A DNA stretch of 64,000 nt from Nannobrachium achirus (GCA_963921795.1 OY997655.1:9249166-9313165); one strand, 5' to 3'. Positions 1-11,120 are shown, numbered from the stretch's first letter. The notes: generated by a model not told the origin, from the sequence alone. Translations and numbers: made by a program.

Positions 1-6
1 TTTAGG

Positions 7-389
7 TTTTCCCGTCGTGACTGTTCTCATGGCAGAGCCCTGAAACATTGTCCCTGCCAAGTTTGGAGCAGGCTGGAGAGAGGGTGAACCTTGACAACTT
101 GAGGCCCCATGGCAGCTGTAAGCTGGGTTGTACAACACGGTTCTTGGCGTGACTACTGTCATGGCAGACACCTGAACAGTGTTTGTGCCAAGTTCTGGTG
201 CGAATCATAGCAACGGTACACCTTAACGTGTTGTGGCCCTGAAAGCAGTAAGCTGGGTTGTACAACGTGTGGCCCCTGGGGGCCCCTGACAAAGCAACCT
301 GGCTTGTAAAACATGGCCCCTGGCGTGGCTATTGTCACCGCAGACCCCTGAACAGGGATAGTGTGCCAATGTTTGGTGAGGATCGGAAC
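7..389. repeat. Degenerate tandem repeat, unit about 120-160 bp
   Basis: Three imperfect units follow each other. Each shares the phrases GGCGTGACTACTGTCATGGC, CCCTGAAACA/CCTGAACAG, TGTGCCAA and AGCTGGGTTGTACAAC. The open frames here are not conserved from unit to unit, so I do not call a gene. The third unit runs into the target duplication of the hAT-type element at 390. Confidence 0.5.
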
Positions 390-771
390 TAGTGTTGCCC
401 GATCCCGATCACGTGATCGGATCGGCCGCCGATATGGCCGTTTTTATAAGATCGGAGATCGGGGGGGAAAAAATCGATTTTTTTTTTTTTTTTTTTTTTT
501 TTTCAAAAAGATATTTTCTGGGAGTACTGAAAGTTACAGGTAAGGTGAATGCGATATGAAATGTAAGCTTACCATAATCACAGTAATCCTTAATCATTTT
601 CAATCATATTCAAGGGCTTTTGGAGAAATGAGACAAACAGAGCACTGCAGAGGGAAGGTGATTGTGTCAGACTCTGTGTACAGCTGGCAGCTGATGCCAA
701 TAAGTAGTAATTGGCCCCTTGCTAATGGATCAAAGGAAGGCAATTATGTCTCTCTGCACTGTCAACTAGCT

Positions 772-1199
772 CAGTGGTTCTCAACCTGTGGGTCGGGACC
801 CCCAGGGGGGTCCTCAAATTATTTTGGGGGGGTCCCCAGATGATTAACTTAATGTGCAACATTGTTTTCTCTCTCAACAGTAAACAAATCAACATAAAGT
901 TTAAGTGTATAGAGGGTATCTGCACATTTCGAAAGTGAAAAATTAAGGACTTTTTAATACCCCTAAAATGACAAATTAAACATTGGCCAAATTGTCAAAT
1001 ATTAAAGCCAGAAATTGTGAAAATAGCCGATCTACATGCTCACAACTCCTCGCGTTGCGAGGCGTTGTGAGCATGTAGATCTGCTATTTTCACAATAGAA
1101 CCGTGTTATACAAAATATACTTCCTCAACTCTTCAGGGTCGGGGGTCCCCAGTTAAAATATGATTATTTTGGGGGTCACGGCCTGAAAAGGTTGAGAAC
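772..1199. mobile_element. Nested hAT-like MITE (CAGTGGTTCTCAA family)
   Basis: It starts CAGTGGTTCTCAACCTGTGG and ends with AAAAGGTTGAGAACCA, an inverted repeat typical of a common vertebrate hAT-derived MITE. A clean target duplication is not visible, so the exact right edge is uncertain. It sits inside the element at 390-1348 and contains the palindrome at 1015-1096. Confidence 0.6.
1015..1096. repeat. Long palindrome, hairpin family member
   Basis: The left arm TTGTGAAAATAGCCGATCTA and its continuation pair almost perfectly with the right arm ending in GATCTGCTATTTTCACAA, around a short GC-rich centre. The stem is about 32 bp. The same AAAATAGCAGATCTACAAGC-type stem recurs at 2918, 6557, 6810, 7345, 25677 and in every kelch unit. 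Confidence 0.75.
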
Positions 1200-1371
1200 C
1201 AAGTGATAGAAAGAATGAATAGAATTTTTTCTTCTTCTTAATGCCTTGCCAAAAGATCGGATCGGGAAAGATCGGGATCGAATCGGAAGCAATAATATTT
1301 GATCGGTATCGGATCGGGAGCAAAAAAAACCTGATCGGGGCATCCCTAATCGGAACAACAATGTTTAAGTT

Positions 1372-1623
1372 TGTAAATGGTAAATTGTGCATTTATATTG
1401 CACTTTTTATCCAAAGCGATTTACATAGACGCACGCTTTACACATTCACCCTTTCAAACACATTCACACGCGGAGGAAACCATGCAAGGCACCAACCTGC
1501 TCATTGGGAGCAATTAGGGGTTCAGAGTCTTGGTCAAGGGCACTTTGACACTAACTCTGGGGGAGCCTGGGATCGAACTGGGACGCTCTACCGGCCACTC
1601 TACTCCTGAGCCACTGCTGCCCC
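1372..1623 (-). mobile_element. tRNA-derived SINE
   Basis: Read on the minus strand from about 1623, the head carries a pol III A-box-like TGGCTCAGGAGTAGAGTGG and, about 30 bases on, a B-box-like AGTTCGATCCCAG. It is followed by a body with CCAAGACTCTGAACCCCTAA and a tail with AAAGTGCAATATAAATGC. Head plus boxes mark a tRNA-like SINE. It lies just outside the hAT-type element at 390-1348. Confidence 0.6.
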
Positions 1624-2045
1624 TGTTTGTGACGTCCACTGTCTGTGGTCAATTTTGATATAGGATGCAGCCCTGGTCCAGAGTGTTAACGAGTTCTCTC
1701 TAACGCAATTTTTGGGTAGAAGATAATTATATAACGTATCTCTTAGCAAAATGCACCCATCAGGCGAGTCCCAATGAAGCCAGTTGATTTGACATAATGG
1801 CCCAAGTGTGTGCCACCGAAACCGTGGGAGGTGCAGCAAAATAAAGCTTATCCGGAAAGATGGAAAGAATAAAGTCAGACAAGTACCAACCAGACCAATG
1901 AACATCAGACAACATTGGAACTGGAACGATATCAAATTGAAGCTACTTTTAGTTTCTGGCCTGTGTGATCTGATTAAAACATGTATTTTATTGACCCCAT
2001 GACCTTTCTAGTAGCACCCAGGCCATCCTGTCCACTTTACAGTAG

Positions 2046-2505
2046 ATCAGGGGCGGGCAATTATATTTTCCATGGGGCCACATGAACAATCGCAAATATT
2101 GTGGAGGGGCAGGGCCAAAAGGCAGTGCTCCCCGCAATCTAAACACACAGCTTTACCTCCAAATTCAGTAAATAAATAATTAGCAATCCATTTTTTGTTG
2201 AAAACCCGGCATTCGCCATCGACTTTTGATGGGTAAGGTAAGGCAGGTCGTCTTGACTAGTGACCAGTCTGACCACCAGCTTGTTATTGAGACAACATCC
2301 AATGATCACGCACGCGTGCTGATGTAGCCTACGCATTGCGTCCATATGTACGTGAATAAAAAAACTTAAAAATAAAGGCAATGCAGCGTTTGTCCATGCA
2401 TTAGGTCAAATTAGAAAATGTGTTTATTTTGTAATTTGCCATTAACCCTATATGGGCCAGTCAGAGTGAACCAAAGGGCCGCACAATGCCTAGGTCCGCT
2501 CTAGA
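2046..2505. mobile_element. Possible hAT-like MITE remnant
   Basis: The left side reads CAGGGGCGGGCAATTATATT followed by GGGGCCACATGAA. The right side reads GGGCCGCACAATGCCTAGG. This resembles the layout of fish hAT MITEs, but the inverted repeat is eroded and no target duplication is seen. Confidence 0.3.
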
Positions 2506-2830
2506 TAATCACGAAACATCTTATTGGGCAGATATTGCCACGTAAAACCGTTGAGTGCATTCACAGACCCTGGGATGCGTGTTTGTGTGCCTGAAAGCTC
2601 TGATCTTGCATATATTACTAACTAAATGGTTCTACTAGGCTATATAATATGCAGTGTGGTTTATTATTATTAGTTGCACACATGCTGGCTCCCAGAGCAT
2701 ATTCCATAAATTGGTGCATAGAGGTCAAGCAGGGACGGCACAAGCACTTTTTGGGGCCCCAAGCGGAATTTGATTTGCCCTCAAGCTTCTCTCTCTCTCT
2801 CCCTTGCTAAATATCTCTCTCTCTCTCTCT

Positions 2831-3368
2831 CAGGGGCGTCACAAGGGGGGGAAAGTGGGACTGAGTTACTAGGGCCCAAGGTGGAGGGGCCTTCATTATT
2901 TTATACTTTAGCCATTGAAAAATAGCAGATCTACAAGCTCACAGCGTGGCACCGAGTGCCGCACTGCGACTAGCTCGCAGTGCAGATCTGCTATTTTTGA
3001 AAAATCCTGAAAATTATTGCAAATCTTTGAATATATACAGTATGTATTTTTTAAGCGAACATTTGTAACTCAAATTTTGCTTCTGGGGTGTCCCTGGAAC
3101 TAAATGTTTTCAGATGGGGGTCCGTGGCCAAATACATATCATTTTGGGGGTCCTTCAGATCATGAACAAGTTTTAGCACTGACAAATGTTCACAATTTTT
3201 CAAAAAATAGCAGTTCCTGCTATTTTTCAATAGCTAAAGCACAAAATAATGCTTTCTAATGCATTCCCAATCTAAATGGGTTAAACCCCCTCCCCCTATG
3301 AAGAATATTCATGGCGGGCCCGCAGTGAATCCTTGTACCCAGGGCCCAGAATTTGGTGCGACACCCCT

Positions 3369-3370
<2 letters not shown>
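2831..3370. mobile_element. MITE inserted in a (CT)n tract
   Basis: The ends are CAGGGGCGTCACAAG and, inverted, CCAGGGGTGTCGCACC. Both sides are flanked by CT dinucleotide repeats, so the element appears to have landed in a microsatellite and any target duplication is hidden. It contains the palindrome at 2918-3000. A shorter, reverse-oriented relative lies at 25592-25832. Confidence 0.6.
2918..3000. repeat. Palindrome, hairpin family member
   Basis: The arms TTGAAAAATAGCAGATCTAC and GCAGATCTGCTATTTTTGA face each other around GTGGCACCGAGTGCCGCACT. It belongs to the same family as 1015-1096. Confidence 0.7.

Positions 3371-3433
<63 letters not shown>
3371..3433. repeat. (CT)n microsatellite
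   Basis: An uninterrupted TC/CT dinucleotide run of about 63 bases adjoining the right end of the MITE at 2831-3370. Confidence 0.98.
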
Positions 3434-3437
<4 letters not shown>

Positions 3438-3685
3438 GAGGGAGAATTGTTCCTTGTTAAGACTTCATTTATTTTGGTGGCATAAATCTCGACCAAATTG
3501 ATTGGTGCCAGAGTGTGTTGCCGGAACAGAGAAAGGTCGATAATAAAGTAGATTTTCTCCTTATTTGTGTCTCTGTAAAAAGCACATTTAATTTGGTAAT
3601 ATTGTGGCCTACAGATTCTGTGCTGCTTTCTGGGTAAATTATACAGCCAGAAGCAGAAGAGCTTCCATCCTAATTAGCTAAAAAA

Positions 3686-4159
3686 TAGAGCCCGACCGAT
3701 GCCGATGTTTGCCGATGCAGAGTGCTAGACCACCGATTGCCAATGTTTAACAATGTTTTGTAATAATATAAAATAATAATAGACAGCCTAAATTTCAAAA
3801 ACTTCTTACATTCAAAACCTTTTTTTCCCATTTTTTTCCCAATGGTCCGGGGACCACCAGTGGTCCTTGAGGGGTTTCCAGGTGGTCCCCAGCTAAATGA
3901 TGGAGATTTGGTAACCAAATGGACCCTTTATAATATATTTAAGTCATTTGTGTAAAATGAAACCCAATGGATCCTTACGGGCAACAACAATATATTCCAA
4001 GTTTTGGGTCTGAGTGGCTAAATGTCATCAAATGGTGGTCTAATATTACTTATAAAAACGTCCGATACATCGGAGAGATAATGACCGATGTCCGATACCA
4101 ACATCGGGGTCCAAAAACAACCAATGTATCGGTTTGACCGATATATCGGTCGGGGTCTA
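3686..4159. mobile_element. MITE with CCGATATATCGG-type ends
   Basis: The left end is TAGAGCCCGACCGATGCCGA and the right end, inverted, is TAGACCCCGACCGATATATC. These are long imperfect terminal inverted repeats of a type widespread in fish genomes. Internally, 3839-3910 resembles the GGTCC..GGACCACC..GGTCCCCAGC block found upstream of every kelch gene in the array. No target duplication is evident. Confidence 0.6.
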
Positions 4160-5262
4160 ATTTCAAGGTCTTTGACATGCAGCATTTTGCAGCTATTGTC
4201 TTGTTTTTTTGTAGTATTTTCTATATACGTAAGATTTCTGACATAGGCTCAATAAACCATTGGGCTTCAGCCTACAGTAAACCTTTTTGGTCTAATTCAT
4301 TTGATGTGAAATTTTATTATAATTGTGGGCTCGCCTGAAAGGCGAGAACACTATGTTATCTTCATTATTTATTTATCAAGGTCCGCCACGACAGTACAAA
4401 GACAGGACCATTAGCCAATGAGGTGCAATTGAGGTGCGTTAAAACATCTGGGAGTGGTGTTAGCTGGAGTATTGGTTGAGCTTCACGTGACAGTTAGCAC
4501 GCTGCAGAATATAGTCACGAGCGAGCCCACACTGTTTCGTAGGGACAGTATTTCTCGTTTTCTATTGTTAACCAAAACAAACTACTACTACTAGTACTTG
4601 TCAGACTGTATTACAGAGAGCCTGTGAAGTAAAAACCGTGCAGGATGCTTGTATGAAAAAAACAGGGGAAAAAAAAGAAAGCCCAGCTGTCTCTAGATTT
4701 TAGAACGCTTTAAAAGAAAAGAGGAGAACATCCCTGGGACAACAACAGGTTTATTTTGTTACAACATAAAGCTTTAACAGCAAATCCTACAAAGAGGATA
4801 ATACAACAAACTTGACCTTCCTCTTAAAGGCTATTTGTTCCTGGCTCGCCTAAGATCACTTTTAAGCAGGCCCCCACGTTACACGACGGGCTGCCGTGCC
4901 AAGCCATCTCCCCGCTAGTAATAACACAAAATAGATCAAATAAAATAAACTTAGCTCCACAGGTCTTACAAGTGTGGCTTTTTCAACCATTGTACATAAA
5001 GGAATGTAAGAAATGTTCTGGCTTTAAAGACCCAGTGAAATGAAAAATACGTTTTTCACACTTTTAGAGCTTATCCGTGGTAATCATATGGGCATTCCTA
5101 ACACTAGATGCCAAAAAAATAGAAAATAAACAATTTTTGTGTCTTTTTTTTTATATCAAAGGTCCCTAAATAACCCATTCTTAATTATTTCCTGTGAACA
5201 TAAACGTGCTGCATGATGATGTAGACATAGACACTGAAAAAATCACTTCCATTCTGACTGCA
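4160..5262. other. Gene-free stretch
   Basis: I see no supported gene, RNA or complete mobile element here. Frames are short and AT-rich. Small palindromes such as CTCGCCTGAAAGGCGAG near 4330 suggest more eroded repeats. Confidence 0.5.
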
Positions 5263-5424
5263 TTTATCAGTCAAATTGACAGGTAAATTCTCTCCCTTTT
5301 TGGGAGAGAATGTTCTATTGTCAATAGAACAACAGACAATAGAAACCCGCTGGCAGCAGGGGAGGAGGTGTTGCTCTCCTGGGCAAAAAATTGAGAGAAT
5401 TTACCTGTCAATTTGACTGATAAA
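5263..5424. repeat. Fold-back element
   Basis: Inverted arms TTTATCAGTCAAATTGACAG and CTGTCAATTTGACTGATAAA extend for about 32 bp each (including GGTAAATTCTCTC / GAGAGAATTTACC). The spacer of about 100 bp holds a second small inverted repeat, TTCTATTGTCAATAGAA. Confidence 0.75.
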
Positions 5425-5552
5425 CGTGCTGCGAGCCCAAAAGGTTTGTAGCACCAGCCCAAAGAGCATGATTGGCCCACTGGCTTGTCTATCATCTGAA
5501 TACTGGCCTGGTAGCCCAATCACAGGCTACGTGTGGCCCAGGAGTCCCACCC

Positions 5553-5625
5553 AAACATTAAACAGCATACAAGCCCACAACGCGCCGCTGCCTCGATGCC
5601 TTGTGGGCTTGTAGATCTTATATGT
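5553..5625. repeat. Palindrome near the gap
   Basis: CATACAAGCCCACAA pairs with TTGTGGGCTTGTAGA around a GC-rich centre. It is related to the AAGCTCACAGC hairpin family, with GCCC in place of GCTC. Confidence 0.5.
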
Positions 5626-5678
5626 TCGGTTCGCGTCGGTTGTGGTGGGCCGGTCTGGGCCAAGACGCCAGGGCCGAA

Positions 5679-5878
5679 NNNNNNNNNNNNNNNNNNNNNN
5701 NNNNNNNNNNNNNNNNNNNNNNNNNNNNNNNNNNNNNNNNNNNNNNNNNNNNNNNNNNNNNNNNNNNNNNNNNNNNNNNNNNNNNNNNNNNNNNNNNNNN
5801 NNNNNNNNNNNNNNNNNNNNNNNNNNNNNNNNNNNNNNNNNNNNNNNNNNNNNNNNNNNNNNNNNNNNNNNNNNNNNN
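5679..5878. other. Assembly gap (200 N)
   Basis: Exactly 200 undetermined bases. This is probably a placeholder gap of conventional size, so the true length is unknown. Open frames running through it are not evidence of coding. Confidence 0.99.
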
Positions 5879-6023
5879 TGAATAGATGGGCGATTGAACT
5901 GATTTTGATGCTATGGACTCATTTTGACTCATTTTGATTTTGACGCTATGGACCTCATTTACCCCAAGGGGACCGCCTCAAGGACCCCTGGGGAGTCTGC
6001 TGACCCCACTTTGAGAACCACAG
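5879..6023. mobile_element. Right end of a hAT-like MITE
   Basis: CCCCTGGGGAGTCTGCTGAC followed by CCCACTTTGAGAACCACAG is the terminal portion of the common GGTTCTCAAAGTGGGG MITE. The other end is missing, probably in the adjacent gap. Confidence 0.5.
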
Positions 6024-6217
6024 TTTTATTGATTGATTGATTGATTGATTAGACTATATTAGTCAGAAAATGTAAACATGCATGTACACCGTGTATGGTA
6101 AAACACATCTGCAAGGGTAACACTAAACAGCCCTGAACACTTGTTTCCTTTGTGGTCCGCGACAACACTGAGAAAAAGGCCAGCTTGAAACACATTTTTA
6201 TGTCCTCTTGTCGACTC

Positions 6218-6311
<94 letters not shown>
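6218..6311. repeat. (CT)n microsatellite
   Basis: About 94 bases of CT repeat with one CCT interruption near 6236. The arginine/glutamate- or leucine/serine-repeat frames across it are artefacts of the repeat. Confidence 0.98.
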
Positions 6312-6314
<3 letters not shown>

Positions 6315-6542
6315 ATGTGATTTGCATTCACCGATTGCCTTACAAATGAAGTGGGAGGAGGAGGAGCCATGCCGTGAATAATTTGAAAGACAAGTAATTA
6401 TTTGCATGCTTGATCACGTTTTATCCCGGCACAGAAGGTTGTGTTTTTTTTCCCCCCCCCAATATGGTCTCTGTCAAATGGAAACCTCATAATGTGTCCC
6501 AAACTGTTACTTTCCGGATTCAAATTAACCCATTAAGAATTA

Positions 6543-6890
6543 ATTTATACCTTGGCTATTGAAAAATAGCAGATATACAAGCTCACAGCGTGGCACCGAG
6601 TGCCGCTCTGTAAGCTTATTGATCTGCTATTTTTTGAAAGATCTTGAAAATCTTTGCCAATCTTTGAACATATATTTTTTCAAAGCAAACTTTTGTAACT
6701 CAAATCTCTGCTTCTGGGGGTCCCTGGAACAACACATTTTGAGATGGGGGTCCACAGCCAAATACATGTAATTTTGAGGGTTCTTGATATTTTCACAGTT
6801 TGAGAACCACTGATAGCAGATCCACAAGCTCGCAGCGCGGCACTTGGTGCTGTGCTGTGAGCTTGTATATCTGCTATTTTTTCAATAGCT
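6543..6890. mobile_element. MITE remnant with two palindromes
   Basis: Two hairpin family members (about 6557-6638 and 6810-6882) flank GGGGGTCCCTGGAACAACAC and TTTGAGAACCACTGATAGCA. The outer edges GGCTATTGAAAAATAGCAG and CTGCTATTTTTTCAATAGC are themselves inverted, so the whole block could fold on itself. It resembles the interior of the MITE at 2831-3370. Confidence 0.5.
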
Positions 6891-7341
6891 AGTGTAAAAT
6901 AATTCCAGGTCTAAATGGAGAACAATTTCCAGGCAAAACACAAAAAAACTTTAAAAAATGGAGATACGAGGTTTCTGCCCGACAGCGACGTAATGTTACA
7001 TTGACGAAAACTATTTGGTTTCTTATCAAGGTCTTTCACGGTTTGTTTGATTATATAATGATTCTCGCCGCGTCAAGGTTGAACTACCCGCCTGTGACCA
7101 GCTTGTTAAGTAGCATTTTGCCAATATGCAGCTGTTGTTCCAGCGGTATTGGCATCAAAATAATGCTTATAAAGTAGAGTAAAGAGTAAAAGTAAGTATT
7201 CAGTATTTTATATTTTTACATGATCTCTTTTACTGCTATTTATGATGTGCATAGTCTGCTCACAGCAATCAAAGTAGCGTACCTTTGCGATTTTATAGAA
7301 AAATAACCATCAATTATTTCCTATGTAAAAGACCGGCGCAT

Positions 7342-7412
7342 AAAAAAAAAACACATGCTCACAATGTGTCGCATCGCGACGCATTGTGAGCTTTAGATCG
7401 GGCTATTTTCAA
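7342..7412. repeat. Palindrome, hairpin family member
   Basis: ACATGCTCACAATGTGTCGC pairs with GCGACGCATTGTGAGCTTTA. The flanking A-run and GGGCTATTTTCA correspond to the eroded AAAATAGC/GCTATTTT arms. Confidence 0.55.
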
Positions 7413-7519
7413 ATGGCCAAAAATGTATATACGGCTGAAGTGGTTCATGTATGTTTCGTAAATAATAATACATAATAATAATAAAATCAAAATCTACATA
7501 GTAACTAGTAACTAAAGTT

Positions 7520-7656
7520 TTGAAATAAATGCAGTGGAGTAAAAGTACAATATTTGGATCTGAGATGTAGTGGAGTAGAAGTAAAAGTATTGGAAATTGG
7601 AATTACTCAAGTAATGTACAAATAACTCAAAAGTGTACTTAAAGTACATTTACTTA
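7520..7656. mobile_element. Left part of a split fish repeat
   Basis: The sequence AGTGGAGTAAAAGTACAATA, GTAGTGGAGTAGAAGTAAAA and GTACTTAAAGTACATTTACT is a familiar dispersed fish repeat that normally continues to AGTTACTTTCCACCACTG. That ending appears only at 9040-9066 (TAGTTACTTTACAACACTG), so the elements between 7657 and 9036 are nested inside it. Confidence 0.55.
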
Positions 7657-7982
7657 AAGGGGAAGACCACCCAATTTCATTTTCAATATTGAACTATGTC
7701 ATTAATATACCTTAGAGGAGAGGATTTTTTTTTTTTTTTTTTTTTAAAGTTCCCCCTCTTCTGTGTTGCCTAGAACTGGAAGATTGATTTTGGGGGTTTG
7801 TATTGTAAAGTACAACGGTGTGATGTCATCACATTATGATTTGCAATACAAACCCCAAAATCAATCCTCCAGTTCTAGGCAACACAGAAGAGGGGGAACT
7901 TTTTTATTTTATTTCCACACAACTCCTCTAAGGTATATTAATGACATAGTTCAATATTGAAAATGGGTGGTCTTCCCCTTTA
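7657..7982. mobile_element. Fold-back MITE
   Basis: Arms of about 150 bp are inverted: AAAGGGGAAGACCACCCAAT at the left and GGGTGGTCTTCCCCTTT at the right, with further matching blocks (CATTAATATACCTTAGAGGA / TCCTCTAAGGTATATTAATG, and GTTCCCCCTCTTCTGTGTTG / CAACACAGAAGAGGGGGAAC). The loop is about 40 bp. No coding capacity is seen. Confidence 0.8.
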
Positions 7983-7983
7983 A

Positions 7984-8379
7984 GGCGCACATTCTCATAA
8001 TATAATTCGGTTTAGTCTTGCGAATGGGAGGGGTGAAGTTGCTACATTCTTGCATATTTAATTGATACGTTTGCGCTCGCACTGCACTTTGTCATCCGAA
8101 ACAAACAAGGAATCGTCCACGTCTGTCCATGGGACATGTATGTATCCAAGCTGCATAATAATGCCTCCTTCATCTCCCTGTGTTTATTACTTCTTCAAGT
8201 TCAACTCACAATGTACCCGCAGGACCGCCGCAAAATTGAGCAGGCGTTAGCCTATTTATCTGCGGTCGTCGGTCGTAAAACCAGCGGCGGCCGGAGGGAC
8301 TCGCAAAATCTACCAGCAATAAACCAGACAGCAAATACATTAGCAAGATATGAATATCTACGAAGAGTAGAGCGTCAAC

Positions 8380-8424
<45 letters not shown>

Positions 8425-9036
8425 CCTCGTCTTGCCCTCCGCTGGCTCCCTCTTTGCGCTCCGCGCATGAAGCGTCTCCATTTGGACACGATTTGGCACA
8501 GAGAGCTGCGCTGCGCGAGCAAGGGCGAGAGACCCACACATCGGCCTATATATTATAAGCCTATTATGCCTATAGCCTATATATGATATACAGCTATACA
8601 AGTGACTCCTGTGGCACTTTCCTTTTATCTAACTGTGAGCAACAACTCCTCACAAATAATACACCATGTGCGATCGAGGGAGCGGTGATCAGAAATCAAT
8701 GAGGGGAGGAGGCGGCCAGAATCGTCAGAAATGAGAACAGACGGGGGGATTTAACCTTTTATAAATAAACTATGGATTTAACCCGCACATGGCTCTATAT
8801 AGCCTACCACAATGTTTCATTGCCTGTATTTGAGACGGATGGATTCACACCAACAGGGAAGCGTTTGCGGTAGCGCATCGAAACCACCCGTTTTTTTTGT
8901 GGATTTGCATTCGTTTCTTTTATTCGAAAAAGAATACGGATGCGTCTTCACACATGCCCAACCGTTATGTATTTTCCAACAATACGTTATAGGATTCGTT
9001 TTAATCGTCATAAAACGTGCCTGTGTGAATGTCGCC
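7984..9036. mobile_element. PIF/Harbinger-like element with TAA duplication
   Basis: The left end GGCGCACATTC and right end GAATGTCGCC form a short inverted repeat flanked by TAA at 7981-7983 and 9037-9039. A 3-bp TAA duplication is the hallmark of PIF/Harbinger insertion. A plus-strand frame from about 8211 (MYPQDRRKIEQALAYLSAVV) runs into a (CT)n tract at 8381 and might be a relic of the element's coding region, but I cannot identify it. Confidence 0.55.
8381..8421. repeat. (CT)n microsatellite
   Basis: About 41 bases of perfect TC repeat inside the Harbinger-like element. Confidence 0.97.
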
Positions 9037-9066
9037 TAAGTAAATGTAATTAGTTACTTTACAACA

Positions 9067-10120
9067 CTGAAGATCTGAGACTAGCGTTACTGGAGCTGCT
9101 GCTACTGCAGGGCCTACCTGCAACTCCCCTCATCTGCTCTGCTGGGGAAAAGAACTAATGCTCAGTATGGCGGCGTCGCCACGTGAAAAAAGAAAAGAAC
9201 GTTCGTTCATTCATTCGGCGGCAAAAGAGTTAAAGTATCTCAACCTCTTTCTAAATTTGCTGATCTGCTGTGATGGAATTCTATAAATGTCATGTCTATT
9301 CTAGCCTGAGAGAACAACTGTTTGGAGGTGACTCACTCCTTCACCTGTCAACCAGAATGTCATGTGCTTGTCTTGAGTTATTTCAGCAGTCCTGAAGAAA
9401 GGGCCTTTAAGGATATTCAGTGTTGTAGTGCTACATTTGGAAGTGGGGGGACGCCACACTCACGCACATGCAGGCTAAAAGTAAATGACAAGGGTGCAAT
9501 TATATTCAATATTTAATCGTTTTGTAGAAAACAACATAGCTCATCCAGCTTAAAGAGTCTCACATGATGTTACTTTGTGCTTTTCATTTGGACAGAAGAA
9601 GTTTAAACAATGTAGTCAATATTCAATCAACAATCATTAATGCATTATATAACAGACAGTGAAAGTGGTAAACGCATGTTTTAGATAGCACATTAATTCT
9701 TAAAAATAAATGAACCAAAAGGATTGGAGCAAGTTTCCCTGTGTAGTTATAATAACTGCCAAAGTGGGTCTGGTTTATCTGACACGACAGGTTGTGCCAC
9801 TCTGGTTTGAGTGCTTTCAGTGGCGCGATGCGCTCGCAAACCAAGTCCTCGCATAGGGCTCTGGTTTCCAGAGCCAGAGCGGAGGTCCATGGTGTACTGA
9901 TGAACATTAGAGCCGACACACGTTCTGTATGCAGTCACGAACGGAGTGATGTTATTATTAGGTCCATCAAACTAAAGCTGCGCTCACATTCTGCCGAGCT
10001 GCATGGGATGAGCATATTACAGTGTAGTGGCACAAGTGTGCGTGGAACGCCTCTTCCTACATTCTGTGTAGTCCTAAGTTAAAAGCATTCACTGTAGCTG
10101 CGCATTGACATAATAATAAT
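9067..10120. other. Gene-free stretch
   Basis: No supported gene. Two overlapping frames of 96-98 codons around 9623-10082 lie on opposite strands, have no recognisable domain and do not recur elsewhere. Confidence 0.5.
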
Positions 10121-10205
10121 AATGGGTTGCATTTTTATAGCGCTTTTCTAAGCAAGTTGCACACTCAAAGCGCTTTACAACGGTCCATTCATTCATACAT
10201 ACATT
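10121..10205. mobile_element. SINE/LINE tail fragment
   Basis: A (TAA)n run is followed by TTTTTATAGCGCTTTTCTAA and CAAAGCGCTTTACAACGG. This resembles the tail of the repeat class seen at 1372-1623. Only the tail is present. Confidence 0.4.
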
Positions 10206-10565
10206 GGGAATCACAAGTTCATGACCAATAGATAGATTAGCTCATGAGAGGGAGTGGGTTGTTGGATGATTTACCACTGTTTCAGGGTTGTGGCACGAGG
10301 CGAAGCCGAGTGAATCAGCCAACAACCCACAAGCCTCGAATGGTAAATTGCTTTTCTACCACTTCTACCATATAAATGAAAGAAAACACAGTTGTAACTT
10401 GCAAGTTTATTTAGTTACTTTACAACTGCAACACAACAGTGGGCGGGGTCCATGAGCCAACTCAATGGTTGTTGACTGATTTACCACTGTTTTAAGCCAA
10501 TCAGAATCCAGTGTCTGAACATGTGACCACAAAAAGTGGTAGAAGCTGTTGTTGCTTCTACCACT

Positions 10566-10642
10566 GGGGGGGGGGGGGGGGGGGGTGAGAGAAGTGTGGG
10601 AGAAGTGTGGGAACGCAGTTCCCCCCCCCCCCCCCCCCCCCC
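10566..10642. repeat. Facing poly-G and poly-C tracts
   Basis: Twenty consecutive G at 10566-10585 and twenty-two consecutive C at 10621-10642 are separated by about 35 bp. They could form a very stable hairpin or quadruplex. Length errors in sequencing are likely here. Confidence 0.9.
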
Positions 10643-10799
10643 ATCCCGAGGATATCTGTCACCACGTTTAAGCTGTGTCTATTTTCTGTCTCTCGGAATG
10701 TATAAGAGATTGTGTGATAACAGTTGTCAGTCATGTAGGGAGACTACGTTCATTTGAGTCTACGTATATTGGGCATCACCCGGGTTGGCAGGCAATTAA

Positions 10800-11120
10800 C
10801 ATACAAGGTAAACAAGAGGTGTCCCCAATATTGATCCCTGTGGGATGCCATGCCGGAGGAGATGCTGTGAGCACAGTAGACTGATAGTTATTGACTGTGA
10901 CAATTTTAGATTGATTAGAAAGATAGGACCCTATACCCAACCTGTCGGCGTACGTCTGCAGAGAAATTGAAGGAAGATAAGTTTAGAGCGAGGAGAACAA
11001 GACGCTTTGCGGTGCCAAAGGCTTTCCAAAGCCTCTGAAAAGCACATGCCCCAACAACAATACCCTTATCCAATGAAGACGTAGAACCGTCTTCATAAAG
11101 AAGCAATTAGCCGTCCCTGC
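10800..11120 (-). pseudogene. LINE reverse-transcriptase fragment
   Basis: Read on the minus strand, the sequence gives LDKGIVVGACA..LWKAFGTA, then SFNFSADVR, then after a frame change QIVTV-like NNYQSTVLTAS and GIPQGSILG. The order D-KAFDT-(N)..GIPQGSILG is the classic non-LTR reverse-transcriptase core. Frameshifts and the absence of a catalytic YADD in this piece show it is a dead fragment. Confidence 0.65.

Larger units (their letters stand above)
390..1348. mobile_element. Non-autonomous hAT-type element with 8-bp target duplication
   Basis: The left end reads TAGTGTTGCCCGATCCCGAT and the right end, read inward on the other strand, reads TAGGGATGCCCCGATCAGG. These form a terminal inverted repeat. 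The flanks are a perfect 8-bp direct duplication ATCGGAAC at 382-389 and 1349-1356, the length typical of hAT transposition. Runs of GATCGG fill the subterminal regions. No transposase frame is visible, and the middle is taken up by a second MITE at 772-1199. Confidence 0.85.

Noticed and set aside
1600..1623. A true tRNA gene
   Set aside because: A- and B-box-like motifs are present but the cloverleaf is not complete and a SINE body follows.
5533..5937. ORFs running through the 200-N gap
   Set aside because: Undetermined bases only appear open.
6049..6407. Arginine/glutamate-repeat proteins over (CT)n tracts (also 3296-3496, 8206-8601)
   Set aside because: Pure translation of dinucleotide microsatellites.
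10250..10535. Possible gene or regulatory element in the TTTACCACTGTTT region
   Set aside because: It contains repeated phrases (GATTTACCACTGTTT twice, TTCTACCACTT) that suggest an eroded dispersed repeat; ends and class could not be fixed.
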